This document shows positions 24,933 to 40,663 of a DNA stretch of 64,000 nt, piece after piece (position 1 is the stretch's first letter; each line of letters starts with the position of its first letter). Below the pieces are notes generated by a model. It was not told the DNA's origin. It was given only the letters and a program-made list of their open reading frames with translations, and ran no database searches. Both the position numbers and the translations under genes were made by a program. This stretch comes from Drosophila persimilis (lineage: Eukaryota > Arthropoda > Insecta > Diptera > Drosophilidae), in assembly GCF_003286085.1 (NCBI RefSeq), contig NW_020825289.1:15066001-15130000 (forward strand), given 5' to 3'.

Positions 24933-27900
24933 CCGCACAAAGGAGAAGACTCTGCTTGAACCCGATGCTCTCCGGGCGAACAATGAGCTAATTTTAAGCT
25001 AATATTTATGCAGCAATTAAAACGGTTCAGCTGAGTTGAGTTTGAGCTTGAATCAGAACCAGGACGAGGACGAGAACGAGAACGAGACCGATGACGACAT
25101 CCTGCCACGCCCCACTCCCCTCTTTTTGCCGCATAGAAACCAACCACAACAATTGGCTGAACAAACGAGTTCGTGACGGAGGGAGAGATCTCGCTGAATT
25201 ATAAATGGATGATGAATGAATGCAAACTGCACTCTGGCAAAGTACGTGCCCCTGCCTCCGCCTCTGCCTCTGCCCCTTCTGTAAGCCGCACCAAATCTAT
25301 TCCACATTATGAATAATATTTGACAAATTTCCAGAGTTCTAGTGGAAGAACTTTGGCCCACTCAAGGGGATTGACTGAAAAGTTAGACCGTAAGCCCATC
25401 ACAGGGCTCTCTGGCCAGCATCAGTGGCAGGGTGGATCAGCAACAGCAACAGTAACAGCAACATCGGCTTAGGCGGGTGCAGGGGCAGGGGCAGCCAAGT
25501 CACATCTTCGAGCCAATAATGCGCCCTCATCTGGGGTATGTGGCATGTGAAGTGTCAGATGTCTCTGACTTTTGCCTTTGACTTGGCCAGCACTTTTATC
25601 AGCTCAAACAGACACACACACAACCACTCATCTGCCTAATTGAATTCCTTAACGCTTTCCGTTATGCTCCTACCCGTCCCCTGGCCCCAGCTCATGTTGT
25701 TCAAGGAAACTCAGCGAGTGTTTCCTTTTTCCGCTTTGAGTGCCAGTGGCATGTTCGACATGGCAGTGGGGCACCCCCAGCTGGCAGCCACTTTTGCACC
25801 CGTCCACTGTTCCGCGCACCCACCGTCAAACTGTCCACCGTCAAACTGTGCGCCTAAGTATGTCGATGTCCATGTCCTCGCCCGCATGCCTGAATGCCAA
25901 TTCTATGTGTCGTTTTTAATAACTATGTCAATCGCTACTCTCTTTCTCTCTCTCTCTGTGTGTGTGTGTATGTTTGGTTGCAGCTTAGGGGCTAGCCAAA
26001 AAAGCTATTCATCAGTGGCCATTAGGGGCGTCAAAAGGAATGCAACGGTTTGGGGGCAATTAGTGACCATGGATTGGTCAGCTATCGTTTCGTGCATGTG
26101 ACGTGCGACGTGCATTAATTAATCGCAATGTCCGCACTTGTCCATACACTCACTAATTGGCCTAGTCGACTTGTGGACAAGCAGGCTCCCGGTCTCCCAG
26201 TATCCCGGTCTCCCACTGCTGGTGCATTCACTGCTGCCGCCTGGCCTCTGGGCTCATTAATAATCAATGTTTTGTGTGTAATAATTGGCCAGATGCTGTG
26301 TGTGTGTGTGTGTGTGTGTAATTAGGGTTTCTTCAAGTTGGAAAATAAACAAGTTATGGTCTCTCTTGAGTGCACGAAGATATGGATATCCACCTGTTCT
26401 GTTTGCTCCTTCGCTCTAATTGATTTCAATACACTTTTCTCGGACTGGGCTCTTGCCCTCGTGACTTGGCTTGAATGCTTGTCAAATGCCTGACTGCGGC
26501 ACATGCTGATGCTGACGGACAGGACGCCCCATAGCCCACACACTTGCCACCAAACTGTTTTTCTCATTATCATGCCTCGATGGCTGGCTGACAGGCGCGT
26601 TATTTGATGTTTTATTCAAGGCCTTTGATCTTTTATGCGCTTTATCTAGGCTAAAAACGGACAAAAAAAAAATCTACAGAGGGGGAATGAAAATATGCGT
26701 TGACAATGGACCCAAAAAAAGTAAAAAGAACGAGAGTATGCGCCCGACCTTGATGCCAGCGATTATGATGATGACAACAGCAACAATGGCATCCAACAAT
26801 AGCAGCGATGCATTAATCCTTAATAATGGCCGCTAATCTCCCAGGCGAAAGTTGATTAAACAAAACTGATTACGGAGGGCAACAACAGCACCAGTTTCAT
26901 CAGCTTGAGGTTTAGTTGAGGCTTTAGATACAGCGACAACAGCAGCAGGCAAGGACTTTGGGCGAATGTCAACTGCAGGCCAACGCGTCGTATGCGCAAT
27001 GTCAGCAGCATCAACCTTGTTTGATGTCGTCGCTTAGCCTCTGAAGGTAGTGTGGATGTGTGGATGGAGGCAGGCTGTGGAACAGGGAAAACCCTTACTG
27101 GAGCGCTGGAACACTCAGCGTTTTTCTTTTCGAGTAGTTTTGCCCCGGGGCCAAGTGGAGGCATAATTAACATAAGCGCGCACGCGAGAGGAGCCTCTGC
27201 GCCCATTATCAGACCTCTGCCCTCCTGCTCGCCCAATGAGTGTGTGCTTGAAAGCTTTTACCCCAACACACACTCACGCAACACACAATTCAGTAGCCAA
27301 AAAAAAGGGGGAGGAAGAAAGAAAGATAACTGTCAAAGGCGCCTGTCGCGCACCCCGCCATCAACAGTTTCAAGTGCAAAAGTTGTTCGCCTTTTTTTCG
27401 ACAGACATCAATATATACCATGGGAGCATGGGTAAAGGGGAAAGGAAGGAGAGAGGGAGAGGAAAGAACTGCCAACTGCTTTTTTGTCAAGCAATGCTAT
27501 TAAAATGGCGGCCCTCGGCAAACAAAAAAAAACTATCTATCTGTACGAGTATGTGTATATTTGTGTATGTATTGTATATGCATAAAAAATAAAACTGGCA
27601 CAATGTCCTCCAGTGGGTGGCGGATGCGAGATGGCGCGGATGGAGGTGGGTGAAGGGTGTGGGGGGTAGAGCGAGGCAGGCAGTCCATTTCCTTGACCGA
27701 AACGCAACCGAAAGACAACGTTATCCAAAGCCCTTATTATTTACACCCGCCATTGTTTAAGTGTGTATGAGTGTCTGTTCATGCCCCAACAGAAAACTGC
27801 ATCTGTGTGAGTGTGTGTGTGTGTGTCTGGCGATAATCATGACGTCAGCTGGCTCTTATCTGAGGACAAAGTAGAACACGTCTAAGGACAACCAATTTTC

Positions 27901-30205
27901 GTTCCGCAAGCAAATGGAAAGTCGAACTTGAGTCGAGAGCAAATTTATACAAATCTGCAGCGAAAATGAGTTTGAGCAAGCGCCAGGCAGAACCAAGTGT
28001 TTGACGATGTGGCACTTTCCTGTACTTTCGCTAGAAACTGCGAGAACTGGATAAGGCAGAAGGAATGCCATCGAAGGCAATATTCAAGAAAGAAAAAAGG
28101 TAAGAAATTCAAAGCCAAGGGACGAAGCGCAGAGCGGACAGCAGCCCAGATTCCATCCTGAATATAGGATATAAGAGACATGGATCTTCATCTTCCTTCG
28201 TTCCTCCCTCAAACTGTATACAAATAAAACATGTATGGAGAATGCAACAATTGCTGGAGATGCAAATAAGTGAAACTTTCGCGGTATGCATTGCAATGAA
28301 CGTGCCCTGCCTCGCTACCGTGCCACACCGGATTGAGGCAGCAGCAGTTGCAGCAAACAATCATCTTGCGGATAAGCCTTTTTTTTTTGTTCGTTCCTGT
28401 GCATTTTGTTGCATTTGTTGTGAAAACAAAAAAGCGCGAGATGTGCGCAGGAAATTGAGGGTGCAACATCCGGGGGCCAGGCTGAGCTGGGCTGAACTTT
28501 TCCTTCTTATGCCACACACACAGACCACGTACCACATGGTTCAAGGGATTCATTTTTGTTCCGTTGTGGTTGCTGCTGGCCAGCAGGTGGATTGGGTTGA
28601 CTTTCACGACCTTGGCGTGGCTTGAGGCACGCGGAATGAGGCACAGGCACAGGCACAAGCAACATCATCTTCAATCAGCACCGCTTCAACCCACTTGGAC
28701 AGCCACTTTTCCGCACTTGAACCTTTTGTTTATGCAAATCAAAAACTGTTGCCCATGGCCCACTTCTTGGGATCCACAATCCACCACCGCCACAACCACC
28801 ACAGCTCTTCCCTTACGTTCCACTATCTCGCCATCTCTCCGTCTCTCTTTCTCCGTATCTCTTTTTGTTTTCGCTTTCTTTGCATTTCATTGTCAGTTTT
28901 CGCCTTGGCTGGCTTCCGCCTTCGTGAGTTATTTGCATCAAACATTTTTCTCTTCAGCTTTGGCGCCACTTTTCCCCCATTTTCCCCTCGGCTTTCCCAT
29001 TTTCGGCCCAAAATTCCGCTGCTGCTCCAAGGAGAGGGCCCAGTTTGCAGCTCTTGCAGCTGCTCTTAATAGCTTCTAGACTGTGTGTGTGTGTGTGTGT
29101 GTGTAAGTGTGTATGAGAAGCAATTAATCCTTTGTTTCTGAGAAAAGAAAAGAGCGTACACTCTCTCTCTCTCTCTGTCCCCAGCAAAGTAGTTTTTAAT
29201 GTTTTACGCGGACTTGACCAGGCCAAGACTCAACAGACAGGCAAAAGACCCATACAGGACATGGACAGGACAGGACAGGACAGGATAGGACAATGCGTCA
29301 GTCAAGTTGTTTTTTAATTAGCCAAGAGAGAGAGAGAGAGAGTGAGAGAGAGCAGGAGGCAACTTTTTAGCTCTTATTTACGACCATTGTCTATTTGAGC
29401 ATGCAATATTTAAGCCTGGAAGTCTCAACATGGCCAAGACAAGCAATTTAAGTCAAACAACAAGAATTTGAGTCAGAAAAGTCAGTCGGTAAAGTTGCGC
29501 TCATCTTTCTTTTTGCCCCCGTCTCCTCCGCCCTCTTCGGAACTACTGCTTAACTCAATAAGAGTTGTACAAATACAAGCACGAGAGGATTGTAGTACAA
29601 GCCATCTTCAAAAGGAAAGTTTTTACTCCAGCTCCAGCTCCCCCTGCCCCCCCATCCTTTTGTCCGTTGTAATCGGAGCTGCTGCGAAAACTTTTTGTGC
29701 TCTACCTCGTACAGTGAGACGAGGGAAAAAGGAAAAGGGGGTGGGGGGCAAAAAAGGCAATAAAATAATTTTTAATATGCATAAATCGCTCCCTCGACTG
29801 GTCTTCAAAGGCGGACACGGAGACATGACACAGGATGTAGCTCACACATCCTGCTCACTGAGCAGGAGCTCCGAACTGTCCCTGACAGACCGCTCGTCAA
29901 GCATCGCTGACATCCATCCGGCGGAAAACTTGAAAACGGACAAGCCGGAGAGCCACTGACATCAGGCTGACGATTATGATGGAATAGAAGGAATGGTGGA
30001 TGGTAGATACTGAGCAAAGTCAAACCTTTGGGGAACCTTTGTCCATCAGCCATATCCTCGATTTTGCGGTCAGCTCTGCGAGAATTGTCATTGCCAATCG
30101 AGCTGGACATTTCCGCAATCGAAACAATGTTATACTCGTATAGCCATCGCACTGCTGATGACAGGCCACCTACAATGAGCTGCCGCTGAAAATAGAATTC
30201 CCCTA

Positions 30206-30238
<33 letters not shown>

Positions 30239-33200
30239 GAAATCTGTCATCGCTTTGGCCTGACAGCCTCCGATTGGCACTTCATCGTTCAATCTCCTTA
30301 AGCGCCAGCGCCACAGCTACCGCACTCGTTGTCGGTCGAAAATAGAATATGCACTCTAAACTCAGCAGAACCCAGAGGATGTGCATCACCCCTGTCATGC
30401 TGTGACACCAGATTGTTGGGTGGCGCGCATTCTCGTCGGGGCAAGCGGGCACCATCTATTCTGTTTCCTACAGCTAAATTGCGTATACGCCACGTGCCAC
30501 AGCCAGTCGGTTATTTGCTGAAATTAGCAGGTACAAGTGCACCAGCCAGCAGGCTTGTGGGTCAACAGGTTTGCCAAGCCATTTGAAGGAGTGAGCATAA
30601 TGATACACATCCATCGACTTCGAGAGAGAGGTCCCTCAAAGTTCGTTCTGATCTGAACTTAGTTTAAAAGTGAAATTTAATGAGATTTGGCTGTGATTTC
30701 AACCCTTAAAGCACTCTACAAACTTCAGATGCGACATGAACACTTAAAAAACGATTCAAGAACCTCCTCAGACACACACTCCTCCTCCTCCTCCGACCTT
30801 CGTGGCTCACCATTCAGGCGGCCTAAACGTGCCAAAAGTTATGCTACATGGCCTAATGTCATTTGCATATTCCGTCCGCCATTTTGCACACACCAACAAA
30901 CACGCACACAGACACTCACATGGCATTACGCCCCGCATCGCACATCCCACGCTTATCCCTTTTTTCCAGCGAGGCTGGGAGCTGGATTTTATTTCATTGT
31001 TCACATTGTGCACAAGCAAATATTGAAATTAGAATACAAATTAAAAAGCTTTTAATGTAAACAGGCAAAAGGTTTCGGCTCAGCTGGCTACGGGCCTGGC
31101 TAGAAGGGCTCTGGGCCAAAGTTATCGTCTGGCTGGGTCATGGTTCATTCTATCGCTGGCTGTTGCTGTTGCCTTTGCCGTTACCGTTGCTGTTGGGGCA
31201 GAAATGCCACGCCCACTTTGTTGCCACAGGGCCAAACGCGAACCCGACGCTGCCTGCTTGTTGACTTTGTCCTTGGCGCCGCAGTTGAGGGAGCGGTTGG
31301 TTGGTTGGGTGGGTGGGATATGAAATAGAGGCAGACAGAGGCCCCGAATTTATTTCGCATTTTATTTTCTGATTCTGATTTGTGAATTGGTTGGTCGGTT
31401 CCCTATGAAATTGGTAGGGCGAAACCAACCGCATAAAACGATATGGGAATACCAGCTGCTGGGGACTAAATTAGTAGAAATTAAATTATAAATAAATTAC
31501 AGTGGAAAATCGATGTAGAATTTTAAAACAGAGCATATCTTAGAGCAAGGAAAGCATTCTTTATGTGTTGATATATGTATGAGCTAGTATCAAAATACTA
31601 TATTCTGTAATTTTAGAAGACTATTTTTTTATGGGTAACTTCGAAGGGCACGGAGACCTTCTCAGAACTGGTAAAAATATCTTTGCTATGCTTTAATTTT
31701 GAATTTAGAGAATTTTACATTTACTGACCCTCTCTCCCCGCTCCCCTCACCCTCTCTTTCTCTCTCTTTCTGCATCTGTGTGTACACCCCTCTATCGGTA
31801 TTCATTTTTTCCTGCTCGGCCGAAAGGCAAACGGCAATGCGAAGAGAGGCCTGCCACGAGAACGACTGAATAAACAAGGGAAACCAAACAAACAAAAAAA
31901 CAATTTTACGTTTCACTTTGCACACAGCGGATGGTGTGTGGGGCAGGCGGGGGCGGGGGCGGGGCATGGGTGCTGGCGGCTGGCGGCTGGCGGCAGCAGC
32001 GACAAAAAGACACAAAAGTATTGACCTGCTTTGGTATCCTCGCATGCATGTGTATGCGGCTAAAAGCCATGTATAAGTATGTGTGTGATGGGTGTGGGTG
32101 TGGGTGTGCTCTCTATGTGTCCAATATTTTGACAATCTTCAGTGCGACATATGGGAATTGCCCTACACGCTGATGGTCCGAAGGGCTGCGGGCTTTTTTT
32201 GCTGCGGCGGAAAAAAGGGGGTGCGGGTGGGGGTGGGGGTGGGGGATGGGAGTAGTGGAAGGAGATGAACAGACAGAGGAGTTTGGTTAGATAAAGAGAG
32301 ATGGATTCCCAACAGCTGGCATCGCATTCCGGCTGTTGCGTGTGTTTCATCTATTCCTGCAGTACACTTTTTCCGCAGCTTCCCGTCTTCAATACACCCT
32401 CTCACTTTCTCCTCTCTCTCCCTCTTCTCCTCTCTCCTCTATGTGTAATTACGAGAGCATAAATAATCCATCAGCATCAGGGCGTAGGAGCGGGATAATG
32501 GATATCGTTGCGTGTTTTTGTGTTTGTTATTATTATGACGCCCCGCCTCCCCCATTGCACACGAAAACAGTTGCATAATTGAATATTAATTATTCAGAAA
32601 ATTATTAAATTGAAAACGGGAGATAGGCTTAATGAGCACAGCATGTGCTCACCCGAGGCGCCGCCGCCGCCGGAGGTCATAAATCAAGAGGCACTAAAGC
32701 AATGCCTCCACATTCTGAGCCCCTCTGCCCCCGGTGAGCCTGGAGCAGTTCAATTGGAATCTCTTTGAAAGAAGATGTTGCGCATTGATTGATTAATCCA
32801 ATCAAATACGATGATGGACTGATGGATCCATCAGAGAGACGCTCTTGCTGCTCCGGACCATCCTCCTGCTTCACCTTCTAGCCACGAGGTTCATCGCAGG
32901 CTAACAAAGTGAAATGTATTCACTTCACAGATTGCCCATAGAGCAACTATGCAACCACTGGGGGCGGGGGAGGGAGAGGCAGTCGGCGAGAGGAGGGTAG
33001 AATCCATTGAATTCCCTTGCTGATTAGAGTAATGCACTAGGGGATACAAAGCAAACAAAAAGAAACGAGTACAAGTTCGATTATTCCGACAGTGGCTGCA
33101 GTGGCAGCATAATGTAGCACATATGAACATATGAGTACCCTGAAGCATGGAGTTGGAAATCGTATCAAGCATTAACGGGTGGAAGAGCGGGGCCAAAGCC

Positions 33201-36200
33201 ACGCCAAGTGCGACGGCAAATACAAATGAAAAGCAACTCTCGAAGCTGTCAATGTGTCACCAGAAACAGAAACAAAAGCAACAGAAGCCAGAGGCAGAGT
33301 CTGAGGCTGAGGCCAAGGCAGCAACAACCAAAAAGAGGGTGGAATTTCGGCTTCCGAAGATTAGGTACACTTGATTCTATGGCAGCCTAAAGAAGAATAA
33401 GAGTTGTATGGACTAGTTTTACGAAAAAAAAAACCTCCAATAGAAGTAGCGAAAATATTGACAGAATAAGTCACAGAACACCCTTTTGCAAAGTCGTTAT
33501 ACCCTACGCTAGGGTAAGAGAGCAGAGTAAGCAAAAAATCAGGTGTCAGAAGCTGCAGCAGAATCGAGGGCAGAGAGAGAGAGAGAGAGGTTCGTAGGTA
33601 GAGAGCCAGCGACATGTCTTTAATTTATACTTGCACTCAGACAGATAGAGTGAGAGAGAGAGAGAGCAGCAGCAGAGCAGCGGCAGAACAGTAGCAAAAA
33701 GAGAGCAGCCAGCAGAGGTTCAGTAAGAGCTACATCGAGCAGCTTCAATATCAATAACCATAACGGTAAATGAAACAGAGAGGGAGAAAAAATGTGAAAT
33801 ATGCCAAGCAACGGAATTGATGCAAATGGAAAATGTCAACTATTTGCGTGTGCAGCATAACGGGAACGAACATGAGCAGCGTCGCTGGAAAAGAAAGAGA
33901 AATATAATGGAGCGAAAAGGGAAAGAGGGCGGGACCAGGGGAGATGGAGATACATGTGCGGTCGCATGTTTATTTATTCATTACAAGTAATTTCCCATGC
34001 TCCCCCAGCTGCCTCTCTCGCTCCCCCTAACACTTCGCTCTCTTCCTACTCCATTCCTTCTCTGCTGTCCTAGACTCAGGGAATAATATAATATTTTTAC
34101 AAATTTATATTCATGCCATTTGGCAATGTGAATTTTTAAAACAAACTTTCACACAAACACGCACACACACAATGTAGCGGCAACAGAAAAGGAGAGGGGG
34201 ACTGTATAATGTAGCCCGGGTAATTACGCAAAGAGCATAAACTATTTTCAGTGTAGCCAGGTGCAGCGCAGAGTAGCAGAGCATCAGAGCAACAGAAGCT
34301 TCAGCTCTGGAGCTGGAAATAAAAGATAAACTCTTAAGATGCTTTTCGCAAATGGCTTAGTAACCAGTACGAACAAGGAAGTAAATTCAACATTTCAGAC
34401 ATTTTTAATTTAATTTCCTCTGGGGTTGGAAATTAAATAGTATTTGCAGAGTAGCTGTTAGCTTCCAAATCTTTCAATACTAACTGTATTCTGAATTTAG
34501 CACATAACTAAGTTTAGTAGTTGTTACCCCTTTCAATCATGCTTTTCCATCTTCCACCGGTAGAATGACAGCCATTGCACAACATCAAAAGCCTCTTAAT
34601 CTAATTGGTTTTGTAGCTGTAAGAAGCCTTCAATCGTAGAACACTTGTAGCTCCAACTTCCAGAAGGGAACATCCAGAGCCCAGCATGAATGCAGCATTA
34701 ATCTCTACTGGCTCAGAGGGGCCCAAGGTTGCTGAGATATGCATGTCCGCAAATTGTCGTCATTCAAACGCAATCAAGATTGCAGTACTCTGCCCATTGG
34801 CAGTTTATTCATAGATGCACCAATTCTCCCTCCGCCCCCTTGATCCTGCAAACATGACTCTTATCAACGGGGCATCAGTGACTGTAGCTCACCTGCTACT
34901 CGTATCAATTGCTATGCAAGTCTTCATTGGAAGGCCAGGGAGTTTTTCAATGCTGTTTTTCCGTAGAATGGAGCCGCACTACATTCCATCTCCGGCCATC
35001 TCTGCATAAATTGCAAGTGATATGCATGGTTACGCATACGCTTTGTGCGACCACGCGTGGCAAGATTGCAGGCCATTCTGTGGAGTGGACGGTGCGAGCA
35101 GTTGCAGCGGGGCTGGCTTGCGTATGAGTATCCCACAAATTCAAATGAAAAAAAACAAGCTATACATATTTTGACAATCCCTGATATTGGCATTGACGTC
35201 AACAAAACGGAATATGTGGGCTGGCCTGGGATCTCTCAGGCAAATAATTCCCAATGCAATTGACAATTTTCGTTGCCCACGTCAATTAATAATGGCACTC
35301 TGTGAAAATGCTCATTTGCATTCGGCAAACAGAATTTTCTTTGTGTTGCATTTATGTTATTATATCGAAATGTTCTCGGGCCACACATAGAAACGGAATA
35401 ATTAATTTTCTTGACCTTATCGGTTATCCCTTTTGAAGGAGACTTTGTGGGAATGTGATGGGTTTCGCAGAGGGCCAGGCAGTTTAGCTTGGAAAACCAT
35501 CATCATCGTCATCATCATCAAATAAGTTGACCGCCTGCGGTCAATCCCCGGGCTCAAGCTCTCTCACAAATTGAATGTAAACAGCTCCTGTGCGTGATAT
35601 GGATCCCATGGCCTCTGCCCCAGAGCCCGCACAAACACAAACACATCCACGTCTCGAGGTATACATGAATTTTAAAATTTTCAAATTTTCAACCTGCAGC
35701 AGCAGCTGAAATCGACTTTGGCACTAACACACTTCCTCCATACAGCCCCAGCCGCAGCCGCAGCCCCAGACTCGGACTCCATTTCAGACAGCTATCATCT
35801 AGACTCCTCTGCGGTCATTGTGGCAGGCCCATTAATATGCTGCCACATACCGAAGAGGCACGTCACACACAGATGGACAACTGTGCTAATTTCGTAATCA
35901 AATGTAATTTGAGCACAAATTACATTTCCAACTCGACGCTGAGATTGGATGGCGATGGCGATGGCGATGGCGATGTCGGTGTTGTGGGGCAGTGCCGAGT
36001 AGAGCCGAGAGAAGGATTACAATTGTATTACCAATTCTAATTTGTTTCCCCCTCAACTGTTGCCAATTACCATGTAGATGAGTGACGAGTTATGAGTGAC
36101 GTTTGGCGCATCCTCAGAGGACCAATTGAGATGCCTGCATGAGGCACCCATTCGGAGGAGTCGTTGAACCCGGAGTGCATTGCCTCCCTCCAGCTTCGAG

Positions 36201-36673
36201 TCGCACGCTCTGAGAATATTCCAAGACCCCTTTGAATGCCATTCGGTAATTGTACATTCATTCGGCTCTAGCAAAATTATTAAACAAATTTACTTTATTC
36301 AGTCGAGTGAAACACAAAATACCATAAAAGGAATTATTCGGATTTTCATTGAAATGAAATTGAAAATAATACCATATTTCACTTTATGCCAGCTCTGATT
36401 TCTCGGAAAATAGTTGATTTTTTGCCGGATCTCTCCACACGAGTAAAATCCTGGCGTTGTCAAAGTAACGGCACATACGCACTGGACATTGGGCCAGATA
36501 CTCGCACACACAGATACATTTGCTGTTTGCTTGAGCTGCGCTAATCCTTCGTTGAGGAAAATACCAGGAAAGAAACCAAACTCTATGCTTGGAGTGTAAT
36601 CAGCTTACACAAACAGCACTAGGAAAATGGCAAAAGAATTAGAATTTCTATCAAAAATGTACAAGCATATGCG

Positions 36674-36692
36674 TACGTATAACGTATACGTA
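36674..36692. repeat. Short inverted repeat TACGTATA / TATACGTA
   Basis: Perfect 8-bp arms separated by three bases (ACG). No further context explains it. Confidence 0.6.
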
Positions 36693-39600
36693 ACATGCCC
36701 TGTGGTGGGGGTAAATCAATGAAATTCATTCCGCTCCCTTGCAAATTCCATATAAAGTGGTTATGCATATCCCATCTATATGGCTGGGTTTTTCATTCTG
36801 TTAGAGGCTTAAACCTTGTCACAAAATCCTTCTAAACCAATAAACCGTTTCCTAATCCACTCCAAATGTTCGTATCAGTATCAGTACTACTAATAAGTAT
36901 CTCACCGTCGTAACACACCCCCTACTGGGGCTTGCTTTTAGTCCTAGAGGGGATCCCCATAAGATTTATGCGATTTGCGTGCGGTGCTATTTCTATGCAG
37001 CTGCCGCTGATAAACTGCAAGCAGTCCACGCGGCATGGTTGGAGAATGGTTCCGGTGGTAAGATGAAGGGGAGGAGGAGGGGGTCAGGTGAGATGTGATA
37101 GCAACAAATGAACATGCCCCATATGATGGAGCACTTGAATGGCACTGACGACACTTGAAATTGTTTTGCGTGCTGGATCCAGCAGAAGACATTCGTCAAA
37201 AAACAGGTGGGCGGGGCAGCAGAGAGAGAGATACGACAGAGAGAACAACTTCTGAGGACATTCATCACGTCATTCGTGTCAAGCATCAGTGTCAGCGTTT
37301 AGAATGTGCTTACTTCAAGTACGGGGATATGTATCGCACATCCTTACAAGTGGCCCTGCAAAGTGCTTTTCATGTTGTGAATATCCTTCTTGTTCTGCTG
37401 CTTATGGCCTTGCCGTGCCAGAATAAGATTAATTAGCCAAGGAGCTGTTTGGAGAGGGTAGGGCAAGGCAGGACAGGGCACCGCTGCAGCGTCTGCCAGC
37501 GGGAAAAGGCATTGGCAGCAACAAAGGCCAGAGCAAACACCTGAGATTTCTGCTTCCGCTGGGGGAAATGTTACTCTGTTTCCAACGCAGCCTTGTCCGT
37601 CCGCTGCTGTTTGCCTTTGTTTCTGCTTCTGCCATTTCCTGTTACCTTGCCAATATCCGTTCCGTTCCGGGAAACGGCAACCTCTTGTTTACCTGCCCCT
37701 GGCCTAATTTATTTATGTTTGTCAAATTATCCCACATAAACGAATCAATAAGGTTCCACAAAACTCAGGTCACGTCCTTCTTCGGTGTCGTTTTTGGCTT
37801 CCAATTTTCCAATTTCCACTGCAGCAGCAGGTGCTGCTGCTTCTGCTACTGCGACTGAGTTATTGCGAAAAATTGTGCAGCAAAGGGGCGTGGCACGTGC
37901 TGATTACGAGCCGCTAGCCTGCCTTGCCTGCCTGCCACATTTTTTTGCAATACTCTCTCGCCCTCCTATTTGTCTCTGCTTTTGGCAGCATAAATCAATT
38001 AATTTCCCCTGTCAGGTTACATTGTAAGCACAAACAACGAAAAACTTTTTACATGATGCTAAAAGAACGCCACAAATCGAACCCAGACGCAAGACGCACA
38101 CACATATATAGATTTATATTTATATTCACAATATATGTACATATAATGTGGTGGGGCTCTGGCAGCCATTTGTTTGCGGCTCTTATTTACGTCGTGTCAT
38201 TTAATGAAGTCTCCACGCACTGTGGCACGACTTTCAATGTGTTCCAGTTGGATCCATGGGGATTTTCTGCTCATGGAAATCTCTTGTTGGACTCTATTTA
38301 TAAAAACAACATCGGAGAGTGCTACTTTATTTATACTTTCCGCCGAGAGCATGAGTAAAAGTCTTTGCGAAAGCTGACAAAAACTTTTCAAATCCTTTCT
38401 GGCAGGAAAAATTAATTTTGGAACATTTTCCACCCTGCCCTGTATTTTTTCTCACCTCTTGGCCCGCATGAAATATTCATGGCCTACTTTTTGGGGCTGC
38501 CAGAAAATGGCTCTCCTCTTCTTGTGTGCCCCGGCGCGTGCTGCAGGCCAGAGAAACAATTACACAACAAATAGGAAAACATATTAAACAACAATTTACG
38601 GAGCAGAGTCCTCGCATAGTCTTGCCACTACGGCAGGCTACTTTATGAATCACCACCCATAAGTTGAGACAACAAAAGCAAAGCGTATGCGAGTCCATAA
38701 ACAAGAATATAGCTGGTATCCTTGCAGGAGGAAGGCTAACGAAGAGGACCTACCAACCCTCTGGGCCCGGCCAGAACCATGTGTTTGTCTTCCTTCCGTT
38801 TGCGTTGCTGTTCTTGTTTCGGTGTACGTCTCCGTTTCGGTTTTTGTTTGGCCAACACAGTCTTCATGTACGAGAATCTTGGGTAAATTAAACTTTATGC
38901 CGTGGCCCTTCATTACAGATCGGTTCGTGAGGTGCCCAAAAGCGATAAGTGAAATGGAATGATGGTGAATCTTCTCTAGGATCTGTTGCTGTTTCTGTTT
39001 CTGTTTCTGTGGTTTATGGGTCCTCAAAAATCTGTAGAAGAGTACGTACACAGGGTAAAGTTTTTGGATGAAATTTTTAGTTCATTTCTGGAGCCACTTA
39101 CATGCTTGCTGGTCAACGATTTATCAGGCATGGCTTAGTCGTCTGAGGGAAGAGTGCGCTCCAGGGTTCTTTGATTGGGTGGGAGATGTGGGCCGGCAGC
39201 CAAGTGCGGCGACAGAATGTGTATAAATTGTGTCAAAAGTGTAGCAAAGCATTCAAGAATTTGTTGAATTGTGTTTTGTGAAAGTTTTACTCTGCAGTTA
39301 TTTAATTGAATTTGCCACCGATGGCGCTGTGGCTGTGGCTGTTTCTCTGGCTCTGGCTGCCACAACTGACCCGGGACCCGGCCACTATCCACCCATTCAA
39401 CCCCCAACCTCCATCCTCCACCTATTCCCCCGGAAAAGTTCATGTTTTCTGTGTGTGTTCGTAATTCCTCGTTTAGATTTCCGTCTCTGAAGCCTGATGG
39501 CCGATGTGCGGTGAAGGATGGATGAGGGCGGCCAGAGTTGTTGCCTGCACTCGCCAGTATTTTCGAAAGTTTTTACGATTGTTTATTAAAGAACTAAGCG

Positions 39601-40663
39601 CTCTTAATAAGCTTATGTACAGGGCGTGGCCCAAACTAAGACTTGAAGCAGTGGCAGCAGAAGAATCAGTAAAATGCTTGCCATCCAAAAAACAATTCAA
39701 ATTAAATTGAAAGTCCAAAACGCTCAGCGGCCATTCCCTGCGACTTTAGCTTCTGCATTTTTGCCACTGACAGCAGCCCCAAGGAAACGCCTGCAACAAT
39801 AAAGAAAAGAACAAAAAAAAAATGAGGAGAAAGCTGAGAGAAAGAGAGAGCCGGGACCGGACTCCCCTCTGGAGCCAGACACAGGGACACTGTGATTGTG
39901 GAATTTGTTTTAAAATAATATTGCATGACTGCAGGCACTGCTTGCAGCAGTAGGCGGCAGTGGCAGTAGTAGCAGCAGGGGGGGGCATGGAAAAGCTTAA
40001 AGAATGGGGAAAACTTTGGCTAGTCGCACGAGGAAAGACACTGCCATAAAGTGTTTACGGGTCACGTTAATGGATATATAAAGAAGTATAATGAAGAGCT
40101 TTACCAACAAAAGCTAGCTTGCAAGAGAGGCTCCATAAAGAGAGAAAGTTGAGAAGAAGCAAATTGATTATAAACAATCGAACAGCCAAACGTCTCCCCA
40201 CAGCCAGAAGCTGAGATTAGATGGATGAAAGAGATGTTTATAAACACCCCAAGGAGACACAAATTCATTAATATGAATGAACAACAGAAAAAGAAGTGGT
40301 CGTTCAGCCATTACCTCAAACACTTGTTATTAGATTAAGTGACTTGTCAAATAGTTTTCTCCTGCTCCACACACAAAACAGACAGAGCAGTGAATGAAAT
40401 TTGGGTTTAATCACCACACTTGTGTGATTCTCTGTCCCAATCACTTAGTTAATTGTTCTCGAATGCAATGCACTGCACTTGAGTATCTCGAGAGCCCCAA
40501 AGTTTGTTTAGCCGTAGAAAATCACTTAAAACGGATTTTCCTCATTGGGTGTATAAACAGTTTCAGTTTCAGTTTCCGTTTCAGTTTTCCCCATCGTGTA
40601 GAATGCAATTAAAATGGAAAATGGATTAAGCTTAGAATGCGCCTGCCCGGGGACCCGAATCCA

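Noticed and set aside
36053..36398. Overlapping open frames on both strands
   Set aside because: No codon bias, start context or splice support.
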